64,000 nt of DNA from Flavonifractor sp. An100 (GTDB taxonomy: Bacteria; Bacillota; Clostridia; Oscillospirales; Oscillospiraceae). Below the pieces are notes generated by a model. The model saw only the letters and a program-made list of their open reading frames with translations. It did not search any database and was not told the DNA's origin. This document shows, in pieces, positions 52,254 through 60,636 of the stretch; the first letter of the stretch is position 1; each line of letters starts with the position of its first letter. The stretch is taken from positions 32,900-96,899 of the forward strand of contig NZ_NFMA01000009.1 in NCBI RefSeq assembly GCF_002161175.1. Direction: 5' to 3'. A program made the translations under genes and the position numbers.

Positions 52254-53312
52254 TTACTTCTTCACCAGGTACTTGCGCATATCCAGAGCGCAGGCAAAGA
52301 GGATGATGGCACCCTTGATGAGATAGAACAGGTCTTGGTTGATTTCCATCATGTTCAATCCCACGAAGATCAGGCGGAGCATCAGCACGCCGATGACAAT
52401 GCCGCTGATCTTACCAATGCCGCCGACGAAGGACACGCCGCCGATAACGCAGGCCGCGATACCGTCCAGCTCATAGTTGAAGCCGGTGTTGGCGGTGTTG
52501 GAGGCCACGCGGGCTCCCTCAATGAGGCCGGTGAAGGAGTACATAGCTCCGGCCAGAGCGAAGACCATAATGGTGGTCATCAGAACGTTAACGCCGGACA
52601 CCCGGGCCGCCTCCTCGTTGGAGCCCAGGGCGAACATGTTCTTACCAAAGGTGGTCTTGTTCCAAATAAACCACATAATGGCAGTCAAAATCAGAGCAAT
52701 CCACACATAGTTGGGGATGGGAATGCCGTTGATCTTGGCAAAGGGCAGGGATCCGGTGATAAAGTCGGTGTAGGACTTGTCCAGGCTGGAGATGGCCATA
52801 CCATTGTTGTTGCCCATCTTCACGTACAGCAGCAGGAAGGTGTAGATAATCAGCTGGGTGCCCAGGGTGACGATGAAGGGGTGGAGCTTGAACTTGCCCA
52901 CAAAGAAGCCATTGAAGGCGCCGATCAGGCCGCCGATGGCCATAACGATGAGAATAACCACAGGAATGGGAAGGGCGCCGATGCCGGTCCACATCTTATT
53001 GGTGGACTCAGGGTTCTGCAGCAGAGAGGCGCCCACGCAGGCGGTCAAGCCCACGATACGGCCGGCACTCAAGTCAGTACCGGTCAGAACAATACAACCT
53101 GCCACGCCCAGGGCCACCGGCAGATAGGCGGCGGTCTGGGAAATAATGTTGATCAGAGAGCTGGGCTTTAAGAAGTTGGGGTTGTCAATGGCCATATAGA
53201 TGACCGCGATAATCATTAAAATCAGAAGTGCGTTATTCAGGATCAGGTTCAAAACCTGCTTGCCGTTAATGGAGCTGGCCTTGGCCTGGAGTTCTTTGGA
53301 GTCCTTGCTCAT
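52254..53312 (-). CDS. mglC: Galactose/methyl-galactoside ABC permease
   Basis: 352 residues with about ten membrane segments of the RbsC/MglC family: NFLKPSSLINIISQTAAYLP, GTDLSAGRIVGLTACVGASL, GALPIPVVILIVMAIGGLIG, and FNYELDGIAACVIGGVSFVGG with the family glycine-rich loop. GAGGGGG precedes the ATG; 15 bases after mglA. Confidence 0.93.
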   Translation of the reverse strand: MSKDSKELQAKASSINGKQVLNLILNNALLILMIIAVIYMAIDNPNFLKPSSLINIISQTAAYLPVALGVAGCIVLTGTDLSAGRIVGLTACVGASLLQNPESTNKMWTGIGALPIPVVILIVMAIGGLIGAFNGFFVGKFKLHPFIVTLGTQLIIYTFLLLYVKMGNNNGMAISSLDKSYTDFITGSLPFAKINGIPIPNYVWIALILTAIMWFIWNKTTFGKNMFALGSNEEAARVSGVNVLMTTIMVFALAGAMYSFTGLIEGARVASNTANTGFNYELDGIAACVIGGVSFVGGIGKISGIVIGVLMLRLIFVGLNMMEINQDLFYLIKGAIILFACALDMRKYLVKK

Positions 53313-53327
53313 GAAACGTTCCCCCTC

Positions 53328-54827
53328 TTACACATATTTGGCCGCCAGGGTAAGGATCTCCTCCTGGCTGGTGTTTTTCGCGTCTACCTCACCGGCCACC
53401 TGGCCGCCGGACATGACGATAATCCGGTCACACACGCCCAAAAGCTCGGGCATCTCAGACGAAACCATGACCACGCCCTTGCCCTCGTTAGCCAGGTCGA
53501 TGATCAGCTGATAGATCTCGTACTTGGCGCCCACATCGATACCGCGGGTGGGCTCGTCCAACAGCAGCACCTCCGGCTTGGTGAGCAACCAGCGGCCAAT
53601 GATGACCTTCTGCTGGTTGCCACCGGACAGGGAGCGAATCTGGGTCTTCTGGCTGGGCGTCTTGATGTGCATAGCCTGGATAGACCACGCTGTCTTTTCC
53701 GTCATTTTTTTATTGCTCAGGCATATTCCGCCCAACAGATAATCTTTTAAGCTGGAAATCACGGTATTGTCCCGGATATCCCGGATCCCGAAGATACCGG
53801 TGGCCCGGCGCTCCTCGGTAAGCAGAGCAAAGCCGTTTTTGATGGCCTCCCGGGGATTACGGTTCTGGATCTCCTTGCCATGGAGCTTAATGGTGCCACC
53901 CTCCCGGGTCATAGCGCCAAAGAGGTTCTCCAGCACTTCCGTGCGGCCGGAACCATCCAGACCAGCAATACCCAGGATCTCTCCCTTATGGAGCTGGAAG
54001 GTGGCGTCCTTCAGGCGGGTATACTTACCGGCAATGTGCTCTACGTCCAGGATGACCTCGCCAGGCTTATTGGTCTTGGGCGGGAAGCGGTTGGTCAGTT
54101 CACGGCCCACCATCAGCTTGATGATCTCATCCATGGTTAGTTCCTTGGCCGGACGGGTGGCCACCCACTGGCCGTCACGCATGATGGTCACATCGTCACT
54201 GATCCGGAGGATTTCCTCCATTTTGTGGGATATGTAGATAATGCCGCAGCCCTTTTCCTTGAGCATGTTGATGATCCGGAACAGGTGCTCCACTTCCGTC
54301 TCCGTCAGAGAAGAGGTGGGCTCGTCAAAGACGATAATCTTGGAGTCATAGGACACCGCCTTGGCGATCTCCACCATCTGCCGCTGGGACACGGGCATGG
54401 TAGACATGACGGCGTTGGGGTTGACGTGGACCTCCAGGGTATCGAAAATCTCTTTGGTACGCTTGTCCATGATCCGCTCGCTGACCATCAGTCCGCCGAT
54501 CTTGGGGTAGCGTCCCAGCCACAGATTGTCCTTCACGGTGCGGGTCAGGGCCTGGTTCAGCTCCTGGTGCACCATGGCCACTCCGTTTTCCAGGGCCTCC
54601 TTGGAGCTTTTAAAGTTGATCTCTTTTCCATCCAGAGTAATGGTTCCGCTGTCTTTACTGTAAATGCCGAACAGGCACTTCATCAGAGTAGATTTTCCTG
54701 CGCCGTTTTCTCCCATCAGGGCGTGCACGGTGCCAGCCCGGACGGTGAGGTTTACGTTGTCCAAAGCCTTGACGCCAGGAAATTCTTTGCTGATGCCGCG
54801 CATCTCCAGCAATGCCGGCTGATCCAT
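53328..54827 (-). CDS. mglA: Galactose/methyl-galactoside ABC ATPase, double domain
   Basis: About 499 residues with two ATPase halves. First half: Walker [19 protein letters not shown], signature [14 protein letters not shown], Walker [15 protein letters not shown]. Second half: degenerate Walker [20 protein letters not shown], signature [15 protein letters not shown], Walker [18 protein letters not shown]. The weak second P-loop is usual for this family. ATG 54827 follows AGGAGG. Confidence 0.95.
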   Translation of the reverse strand: MDQPALLEMRGISKEFPGVKALDNVNLTVRAGTVHALMGENGAGKSTLMKCLFGIYSKDSGTITLDGKEINFKSSKEALENGVAMVHQELNQALTRTVKDNLWLGRYPKIGGLMVSERIMDKRTKEIFDTLEVHVNPNAVMSTMPVSQRQMVEIAKAVSYDSKIIVFDEPTSSLTETEVEHLFRIINMLKEKGCGIIYISHKMEEILRISDDVTIMRDGQWVATRPAKELTMDEIIKLMVGRELTNRFPPKTNKPGEVILDVEHIAGKYTRLKDATFQLHKGEILGIAGLDGSGRTEVLENLFGAMTREGGTIKLHGKEIQNRNPREAIKNGFALLTEERRATGIFGIRDIRDNTVISSLKDYLLGGICLSNKKMTEKTAWSIQAMHIKTPSQKTQIRSLSGGNQQKVIIGRWLLTKPEVLLLDEPTRGIDVGAKYEIYQLIIDLANEGKGVVMVSSEMPELLGVCDRIIVMSGGQVAGEVDAKNTSQEEILTLAAKYV

Positions 54828-54850
54828 ATGGTTCCTCCTCTCCATTTTCA

Positions 54851-54943
54851 GCGTGGAGCCGCTGCCTCAAGTCCGCTTTTCTTTCGGAGCTCAGGCAGAG
54901 GCTCCACGGGGGAAGCGGGGCTGCCAAAGCATCCCCGCTTGTC
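54851..54943 (-). repeat. mglB-mglA intergenic stem-loops
   Basis: Two stems: an imperfect long one with outer arms GTGGAGCC / GGCTCCAC (within 54853-54922), and a second with AAGCGGGG / CCCCGCTT arms. Neither has a T-run, so they probably stabilise mglB mRNA or partly block read-through, giving more binding protein than ATPase, as in E. coli sugar operons. Role is inference. Confidence 0.55.
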
Positions 54944-54984
54944 CGTTGGGTTTCTAGGGGCGAGTCTAAAGCGTTTCCTGTGTC

Positions 54985-56133
54985 TTATTCCTCGCCGGTG
55001 TAGATGCCGTAAGGCACGCGGACCTTATCCACGCTCTCGTCCACGTTGTAGCCGTTGGCGCTGTCAATGCTGGTCATCAGGTCGGAACCGCTCTGAACAT
55101 TGCCCACCAGAGCGGCGATGGTGTTGGCCATGCCCTCGGCGTCCTGCTTGATGGTGCCGGTCATCTGGCCAGCGTTGATCTTCTCCTTGGCGGAGTCGGT
55201 GGCGTCCACGCCGAAGACGGGGATCATCTTGCCGCCCTCTTCGCCCAGGTTGTAGCCAGCGGGCTGCAGAGCAGCGATGGCGCCCTCGGCCATGCCGTCG
55301 TTGTTGGCGATTACCAGCTCAACCATGTTGCCGTTGGCCTCGCTGTACTGAGCCAGGATGGTGTTCATGTAGTCGGTAGCAGCCTGAGCGGACCAGGCGC
55401 CAGTGGTGTCAACCAGGTACTTGGAGGTGTTGTCAGCGGCATAGAAGGACAGCTCGGGCTTGCCGGCAGCCACCAGGGCCTCGTTACAGTCGGTCACAGC
55501 AAACTCAGTACGGAACTCAGCCTCGGCGTTGCCTTCCTGGCCCTTGAACATAACATAGGAGATGACGCCATCACCGTTCAGGTCAACGGTGTCGTAGTTG
55601 GCCAGCAGGTACTCAGCGATCATGTCGCCCTGCATGTGACCGGCCTCAGCGGCGTCGGTGCCCACGAAGGCGCACTTCTCATAGCTGTTAACAACCTCGT
55701 CAGCCACTTCACGGTTGAAGAAAATAACGGGAATATCGGCGGCCTTAGCGGCGTCGCAGATCTTCTGAGCGGCGTCGGGAGAAGAGGTCTCCACGATGTT
55801 GACGATCAGCAGGTTCACACCATTAGCAATGGCGGTGTTGACCTGGTCGGTCTGGGTGGGCTGGGTGTTGGCGCCGTCATAGTTGGTGTACTTCACGCCC
55901 ATCTCCTTGAGCTTGGCGTCCATGTTGTTGCGCACGCTGGTGATGTATATGTCGGCGAAGTTGTAGTAGAACACACCTACGTTCAGCTCCTCAGCCTGGC
56001 TGGCGGAGTTACCGCCCTGAGACTGAGAACCAGTGCTGGAGCCGGCGCTGGAGCTGCTGCTATTACCAGAACAGCCGGCGAAGAGCCCGATGATCATGAC
56101 CGCGGCCAGGGCAAGAGCCAGTTTCTTCTTCAT
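54985..56133 (-). CDS. mglB: Galactose/glucose-binding lipoprotein
   Basis: 382 residues. Lipoprotein signal (LIGLFAGCSG-type lipobox at about 15-21), Ser/Gly linker, then a Peripla_BP_4 fold close to E. coli GBP: ELNVGVFYYNFADIYITSV, NGVNLLIVNIVETSSPDAA, calcium loop DLNGDGVISYVMFKGQEGN, LVIANNDGMAEGAIAAL, and IPVFGVDATDSAKEKI. The calcium loop argues for glucose or galactose rather than ribose or xylose. First gene of mglBAC; codon use is highly optimised. Confidence 0.93.
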   Translation of the reverse strand: MKKKLALALAAVMIIGLFAGCSGNSSSSSAGSSTGSQSQGGNSASQAEELNVGVFYYNFADIYITSVRNNMDAKLKEMGVKYTNYDGANTQPTQTDQVNTAIANGVNLLIVNIVETSSPDAAQKICDAAKAADIPVIFFNREVADEVVNSYEKCAFVGTDAAEAGHMQGDMIAEYLLANYDTVDLNGDGVISYVMFKGQEGNAEAEFRTEFAVTDCNEALVAAGKPELSFYAADNTSKYLVDTTGAWSAQAATDYMNTILAQYSEANGNMVELVIANNDGMAEGAIAALQPAGYNLGEEGGKMIPVFGVDATDSAKEKINAGQMTGTIKQDAEGMANTIAALVGNVQSGSDLMTSIDSANGYNVDESVDKVRVPYGIYTGEE

Positions 56134-56252
56134 GTTCGTTCCTCCTAAATTTTATCGATGAGTTTTCTCATTCTCTCAAGCAGGACAACCCCTTGAGACG
56201 CTTCTATTGTAGATGGTATCCAGGAAAAAAACGATAGAAAAATCTCCTCAAT

Positions 56253-56281
56253 TCTATAAAAAAACTTAGTTTTCCATTCAA
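56253..56281 (-). promoter_or_regulatory. mglBAC promoter
   Basis: -35 TTGAAT (56276-56281), 17 bp spacer, -10 TATAGA (56253-56258). An inverted repeat TCTCAAG-N11-CTTGAGA lies in the leader (56175-56199). The gal palindrome is absent, so this operon is probably controlled by the YesN-type regulator. Confidence 0.7.
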
Positions 56282-56299
56282 GTGGTTTTTTCTTTGTCG

Positions 56300-56336
56300 A
56301 AAAAAATCCCCGACGCAGGTTGCGTCGGGGATTTAA
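56300..56336 (-). terminator. Intrinsic terminator after the M20 amidohydrolase gene
   Basis: AAATCCCCGACGC / GCGTCGGGGATTT stem, 5-base loop, T-run on the minus strand. Confidence 0.92.
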
Positions 56337-56346
56337 AATCTGTTTT

Positions 56347-57519
56347 TTAACCTGGCATACCCAACGCCAATTGGGCAAGCAGAGCTGCACCTCGCCAGAG
56401 GATGTCCTCCGGTGCAGTGAAATGACAGTTATGCAGCGGCCAGGCCTCTTCCTCCGGGAGAGCAGTGCCCAGCCAGGCAAAGGCTCCGGGCTTCTCCGTC
56501 AGATAAAAGGCAAAGTCCTCCGCACACATGGACGGCTCCTCCACTGTGACGGCCTTCTCCGCTCCAAAGAGCTCCGAGGCCGTTTTCAACAGATAATCCG
56601 CCTGCTTGGGATCATTCATAACCGAGCAATAGCCATGCTCATACTTCAATTCTCCGGTACAGCCAGACAGCGTGCATACGCCATCCAGCACTTCCTTCAG
56701 CCGGTGCTCCGCCAGCTCCCGGATCTTGGGATTAAAGGTACGGCAAGTACCCTCCAGCTCACACTCCCCGGCCACAATATTATACCGGGTTCCGCCCTGG
56801 AACCGTCCGATGGTAATAACCGCTGACTGCAAAGGATCTGTATTCCGGCTGACAATGGTCTGGGCCGCTGTGACAAACTGGGAACCGGCCACCACCGCAT
56901 CAATACCGGCATCGGGTTTCGCCCCGTGGCTGGACCGGCCATCAATGTAGACGGAGAAATGGTCCGAACTGGCCATCAGAGGGCCAGCCTTTGTACCGAA
57001 GGTGCCCATGGGCAGCTCCGGCCACACGTGCAGGCCAAATACCGCATCCACATCCTCCAGGGCACCCGCCGCCATCATGCCTCGGGACCCGCCTACCGGC
57101 GAGAGTTCTTCTGCAGGCTGGAAAATTAGCCGAACACTGCCCTTGAGCTGGTCCTTCCTTTGGGCCAACAGACGAGCTGCTCCCAGCAGCATGGTGATAT
57201 GGTTATCATGGCCACAGGCATGCATGACTCCGGGATTTTCTGACGCGAAGGGAAGTCCTGTCTCCTCCGTAATCTGCAAAGCATCCATATCCGCCCGCAG
57301 AGCCACCTTAGGTCCAGGTTGGCCACCTTCCAAGTCAGCTAAAATTCCATTTCCACTGATTCCCGTACGAATGGTATATCCGCCAATCGCCTGTAGCTCT
57401 TCCAATACCCGCCGGGCTGTCTCCTGCTCGTGCTGAGATACCTCCGGATGGGCGTGGAACTGCCGTCGGAGTTGGACGAGTTGGGGTTGAATCTGTTGTG
57501 CTGCTTCCAATATCGTCAT
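56347..57519 (-). CDS. M20 family metal-dependent amidohydrolase
   Basis: About 390 residues, N-acyl-amino acid amidohydrolase/hippurate hydrolase type. LRRQFHAHPEVSQHEQETAR, metal ligands in LRADMDALQI and MHACGHDNHITML, FQPAEE with the catalytic Glu, the dimerisation domain SSHGAKPDAGIDAVVAGSQ, and MCAEDFAFYL near the end. ATG 57519 follows AGGAGG and lies after the abgB terminator; a longer frame to 57588 crosses that terminator and is unlikely. Probably releases amino acids, plausibly glutamate, from acylated forms. Confidence 0.9.
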   Translation of the reverse strand: MTILEAAQQIQPQLVQLRRQFHAHPEVSQHEQETARRVLEELQAIGGYTIRTGISGNGILADLEGGQPGPKVALRADMDALQITEETGLPFASENPGVMHACGHDNHITMLLGAARLLAQRKDQLKGSVRLIFQPAEELSPVGGSRGMMAAGALEDVDAVFGLHVWPELPMGTFGTKAGPLMASSDHFSVYIDGRSSHGAKPDAGIDAVVAGSQFVTAAQTIVSRNTDPLQSAVITIGRFQGGTRYNIVAGECELEGTCRTFNPKIRELAEHRLKEVLDGVCTLSGCTGELKYEHGYCSVMNDPKQADYLLKTASELFGAEKAVTVEEPSMCAEDFAFYLTEKPGAFAWLGTALPEEEAWPLHNCHFTAPEDILWRGAALLAQLALGMPG

Positions 57520-57542
57520 TTGAGATACCTCCTTTTCCATCC

Positions 57543-57574
57543 AAAAACGAAAGGCGCCGCAGAGGGCGCCTTTC
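57543..57574 (-). terminator. Intrinsic terminator between the two amidohydrolase genes
   Basis: GAAAGGCGCC / GGCGCCTTTC stem followed by GTTTTT on the minus strand, starting just after the upstream stop. It may only partly stop transcription, because the next gene shows no obvious promoter. Confidence 0.8.
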
Positions 57575-57584
57575 ACTGAATCCA

Positions 57585-59000
57585 TCAACTGTTTGCGTTC
57601 ATGTTAGGCAGCACCTCAGGGGGAATTGGACAAACATAAGGCTTTCCCTCAGTTTCTCGGATAAACTCCTCCCGAGCACGGACTGCAATCTGGGGATCGT
57701 CCACCACCTGCCGGCCTGCATGAGCCAGCACAGAGGCAGCGTACAGCATTCCCTTCACTGCCGTCCCACTCTTACCCTGGGCCACCATCTGCCACGAATG
57801 AGCCGGTGTTCCAGGAGTAAAGCACGCTCCTACAAATTGGGCTGTGGGTACCACATGGCTACAATCTCCCACATCCGAGGAACCAGGGATATTCATATCC
57901 TGGTGCTGATGCTCCACAACAAAATCTGCCATGGGCATCTCCCGATAGCGCTGAGACAACTGACGCTTTTTCGCGCCTGTCACCCCAAGCAGCGACAAAT
58001 CGCTTCCCGGATCAACATCTTGGTAGGTCTCTTTTATCGCACGAGCAAATTCCAGCTCCTGCTCCGTATACTGAGGAAGTGGTACCGCACACATGCTGTC
58101 ATACAGCAGCTGCTCCAATACGGAGTTGGAAAGGACATTGGAGCACGCCTTATCAAAGACAATCTCCACCTGTGTCTCCGTCATCAATGCTGCACCCTGG
58201 GCAATTTTACACACCCGATCGTACAAAGCCTTGACTTTATCCGAATCCGTCGAGCGAATCAGATAAATTACTTCCGCATGGTTTTGAACCACATTGGGAG
58301 AAATTCCGCCTGTATCTGTCACCGCATAGTGCAAGCGATCAGTAGGCTCTATATGCTCCCGCATATAGTTGGCCCCCACATTCATCAGCTCCACCGCGTC
58401 CAGGGCACTGCGTCCTAAATAGGGAGCGGCTGCGGCATGAGAGGACTTGCCCTTAAACCGGAAATATGCCTGACAATTGGCCTGCATCGAGCCCGTCATA
58501 ACTGCATTTCCACCGCCTGGATGCCACGTCAACGCTACATCCAGCCCATCAAACACGCCTGCGCGCGCCAAATAGGCTTTGCCCGATCCGCCTTCCTCTG
58601 CCGGACATCCCACCAGTACCACAGTACCGGAACGGCCGCTCTCCTTCAGATAATCCCGAAGCATCAAGGCCGCTCCCACGGAAGCAGTGCCCAGCAGATT
58701 GTGGCCGCAGCCGTGGCCGTTCCCTGTCCCCTCCCGGGGGCAGGGATGGACCACATTAGCGCACTGACTCAAACCAGACAGAGCATCAAATTCTGCCAGC
58801 AGGCCGATCACCGGATGGCCCGCCCCCGCTTTCGCGGTAAAGGCGGTGTCCATGCCGGCCAGCCCCATCTCCACCTCAAAGCCCTGGTCACGCATAACGT
58901 CAGCCATTGCTTGTGCGGAGTGGTGCTCACAGAACTTTAGTTCCGCATAATCCCATATGGTTTCATTTAGTTTTGTGAGAAGCTGTTTATAATCTTCCAT
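57585..59000 (-). CDS. abgB: AbgB-like M20 amidohydrolase
   Basis: 471 residues, close in length and motifs to p-aminobenzoyl-glutamate hydrolase subunit B. WDYAELKFCEHHSAQAMADV, IGLLAEFDALSGLSQ, NGHGCGHNLLGTASVGAAL, GCPAEEGGSGKAYL, KGKSSHAAAAPYLGRSALDA and an SSDVGDCSHVVPTAQF stretch near the end. Hydrolyses an amide on glutamate or a related acyl amino acid. It follows a glutamate-type symporter, which fits glutamate release or uptake. Exact substrate unproven. Confidence 0.85.
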   Translation of the reverse strand: MEDYKQLLTKLNETIWDYAELKFCEHHSAQAMADVMRDQGFEVEMGLAGMDTAFTAKAGAGHPVIGLLAEFDALSGLSQCANVVHPCPREGTGNGHGCGHNLLGTASVGAALMLRDYLKESGRSGTVVLVGCPAEEGGSGKAYLARAGVFDGLDVALTWHPGGGNAVMTGSMQANCQAYFRFKGKSSHAAAAPYLGRSALDAVELMNVGANYMREHIEPTDRLHYAVTDTGGISPNVVQNHAEVIYLIRSTDSDKVKALYDRVCKIAQGAALMTETQVEIVFDKACSNVLSNSVLEQLLYDSMCAVPLPQYTEQELEFARAIKETYQDVDPGSDLSLLGVTGAKKRQLSQRYREMPMADFVVEHQHQDMNIPGSSDVGDCSHVVPTAQFVGACFTPGTPAHSWQMVAQGKSGTAVKGMLYAASVLAHAGRQVVDDPQIAVRAREEFIRETEGKPYVCPIPPEVLPNMNANS

Positions 59001-59045
59001 GATGATACCTCAAACAGATTGCGCTCAGAACAGATTCCTTTGCTA

Positions 59046-60434
59046 TCAGTTACCCTTAAAGCTGCTACCAAAGGAGATTCGGCTGGACACCACAGCGCAA
59101 ATCACGCAGGCCACAGCGATACCGGTAGCCGCCAGAGCGGTCACCACAGCACCAGACTGCATGGGCATGACGATGAACATGTTCAGCATGGCAAAGTAAA
59201 TAATACTGGTAATGGTATAAGACAGGGAGTAGTTAGCCAAAGCAGGGCTCTCCAGCTCGGGGTCACACACACGCAGCAGCAGCACGCCGGTGAGGAACAC
59301 GCCGGTAGCCATGCCGTAGGTACCGATCATCTGCTCGAACCAGTAGCCCTTCAGCAGACGCTTGCACAGGAAGAACAAAACAGCGGTAGTGACAATGTAA
59401 CCAAGGACCACCATGACCAGAATGGGAACGATGTAAGTGGCCACAGCCTGGATGGGCAGGCTGGCGATGGCAGCGATTACGGCAAACTCGGTAAAGGAGC
59501 TGGAGATCTTGCTCTTGATCTTGCCGTCCACCAGATAGTCTACCTTCAGCTTGCAGATGATGCCCCAAATAATGAACATCATGATCATGCCATAAGCCCA
59601 CACGGAGATGTCAGAGAGAACGGGGATACCAGCCACCAGCTTGAGCACCAGGTAGGCCAGACCGCAGGCGATGAAGATCAGAGCGGCGTGGAAGGCCACA
59701 GTGTCAATAGAAGAGGACATGGTGGTCTCACGGCCCACAGAGGCCTGCTTGTTAATGTCCCGCTCATAGCCAATGCGGATGGGTTCCGGAATGTCGGCAG
59801 GCTTCTTCAGCAGGGCGGTGTGACCATGACGGGCAGCCCAGTTGATCAGAGCGATACCGATGAGGATGCCGCCTACAATGCCAAAGGTGGCGGTCGTAGT
59901 GGCAACACCCTGAGAGGTCTCCCAGTAGGGCAGGTTCAACTCAGAGAGCATGTTGCCCAAGGTACCAGCGGTGCCGTGGCCGCCCACGAAGCCGATGGCC
60001 AGCTCAATGCCGAACACATCATACAGATCGTAAGCGCCGGAAAACGCTACATGAGTACCATAGCCCACAGCAAACTGGAACATGGAGGCACCCAGGCCAA
60101 TGAACATCAGGGGAACCACATTCTTCAGGAAGCCGGGATCGGTGTCAGAGCTGGCACCGCCGCCGATGCGCAGGCCCAGAGGCACTGCAGCTACCACAGG
60201 CACGATCAAAACGCCGGGCAGCAGGGAGTAGACGGAAAACCACTCGGCCGGAACGGGCAGCACGTTGAAGCACTGGGGCCCCAACAACAGGAGGATAAAG
60301 CCGCCAATAACCGAGGCAGGAATGAAGGTCTTCTGCAGTACCTTCACCTTGGCACGCAGGAACACGCCCAAAACCAGGAACGCGCCCAACAAAGCCAGAC
60401 TTTTCAGGAGATCAGTAAGCATTGCTGATGTCAT
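59046..60434 (-). CDS. gltS: Sodium/glutamate symporter, GltS family
   Basis: 462 residues with about twelve membrane segments. GltS-type reentrant motifs: FIPASVIGGFILLLLGPQ, IGFVGGHGTAGTLGNML with the GGHGT signature, and TYGMATGVFLTGVLLLRV in the second half. The family is Na+-coupled for glutamate; length exceeds E. coli GltS (401) because of loop insertions around 200-240, so the substrate may be a related dicarboxylate or acyl amino acid. First gene of gltS-abgB-amidohydrolase. Confidence 0.88.
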   Translation of the reverse strand: MTSAMLTDLLKSLALLGAFLVLGVFLRAKVKVLQKTFIPASVIGGFILLLLGPQCFNVLPVPAEWFSVYSLLPGVLIVPVVAAVPLGLRIGGGASSDTDPGFLKNVVPLMFIGLGASMFQFAVGYGTHVAFSGAYDLYDVFGIELAIGFVGGHGTAGTLGNMLSELNLPYWETSQGVATTTATFGIVGGILIGIALINWAARHGHTALLKKPADIPEPIRIGYERDINKQASVGRETTMSSSIDTVAFHAALIFIACGLAYLVLKLVAGIPVLSDISVWAYGMIMMFIIWGIICKLKVDYLVDGKIKSKISSSFTEFAVIAAIASLPIQAVATYIVPILVMVVLGYIVTTAVLFFLCKRLLKGYWFEQMIGTYGMATGVFLTGVLLLRVCDPELESPALANYSLSYTITSIIYFAMLNMFIVMPMQSGAVVTALAATGIAVACVICAVVSSRISFGSSFKGN

Positions 60435-60465
60435 AATTTCTACCTTCCTTTCTCACAGCTCACAT

Positions 60466-60496
60466 TTAAGGACATGCGCTAGTTAAGTCCTTAACT
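60466..60496 (-). promoter_or_regulatory. Operator candidate in the gltS leader
   Basis: A perfect palindrome AGTTAAG-N2-CTTAACT (60481-60496) and a further half-site; on the minus strand TTAAGGAC is followed by GTCCTTAA. It sits at or just after the predicted gltS transcription start, so it may bind the divergent regulator. Confidence 0.6.
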
Positions 60497-60504
60497 CTTT
60501 GTTC

Positions 60505-60533
60505 ATAATATCACCTTTTGTCGAAAAAGTCAA
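60505..60533 (-). promoter_or_regulatory. Sigma-A promoter of gltS
   Basis: -35 TTGACT (60528-60533), 17 bp spacer, -10 TATTAT (60505-60510). Confidence 0.85.
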
Positions 60534-60554
60534 CCCTGTGCCCCCTTCCACCAT

Positions 60555-60583
60555 TTGACGCTGGTAAAAATATATGTTATGAT
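60555..60583 (+). promoter_or_regulatory. Sigma-A promoter of the divergent regulator
   Basis: -35 TTGACG (60555-60560), 17 bp spacer, -10 TATGAT (60578-60583). Confidence 0.8.
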
Positions 60584-60636
60584 GGGCAAAACATCCCTTT
60601 TTCCCAACAATTCTTGAACAGAAGGTAATAAAATCT

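Noticed and set aside
52128..53171. 347-codon plus-strand frame opposite mglC
   Set aside because: Antisense to a clear permease; composition (His, Gly, Gln, Asp) is that of a shadow.
59019..60428. 469-codon plus-strand frame opposite gltS
   Set aside because: Low-complexity His/Gln/Gly/Asn-rich translation exactly antisense to an obvious membrane protein gene. Codon-bias shadow.
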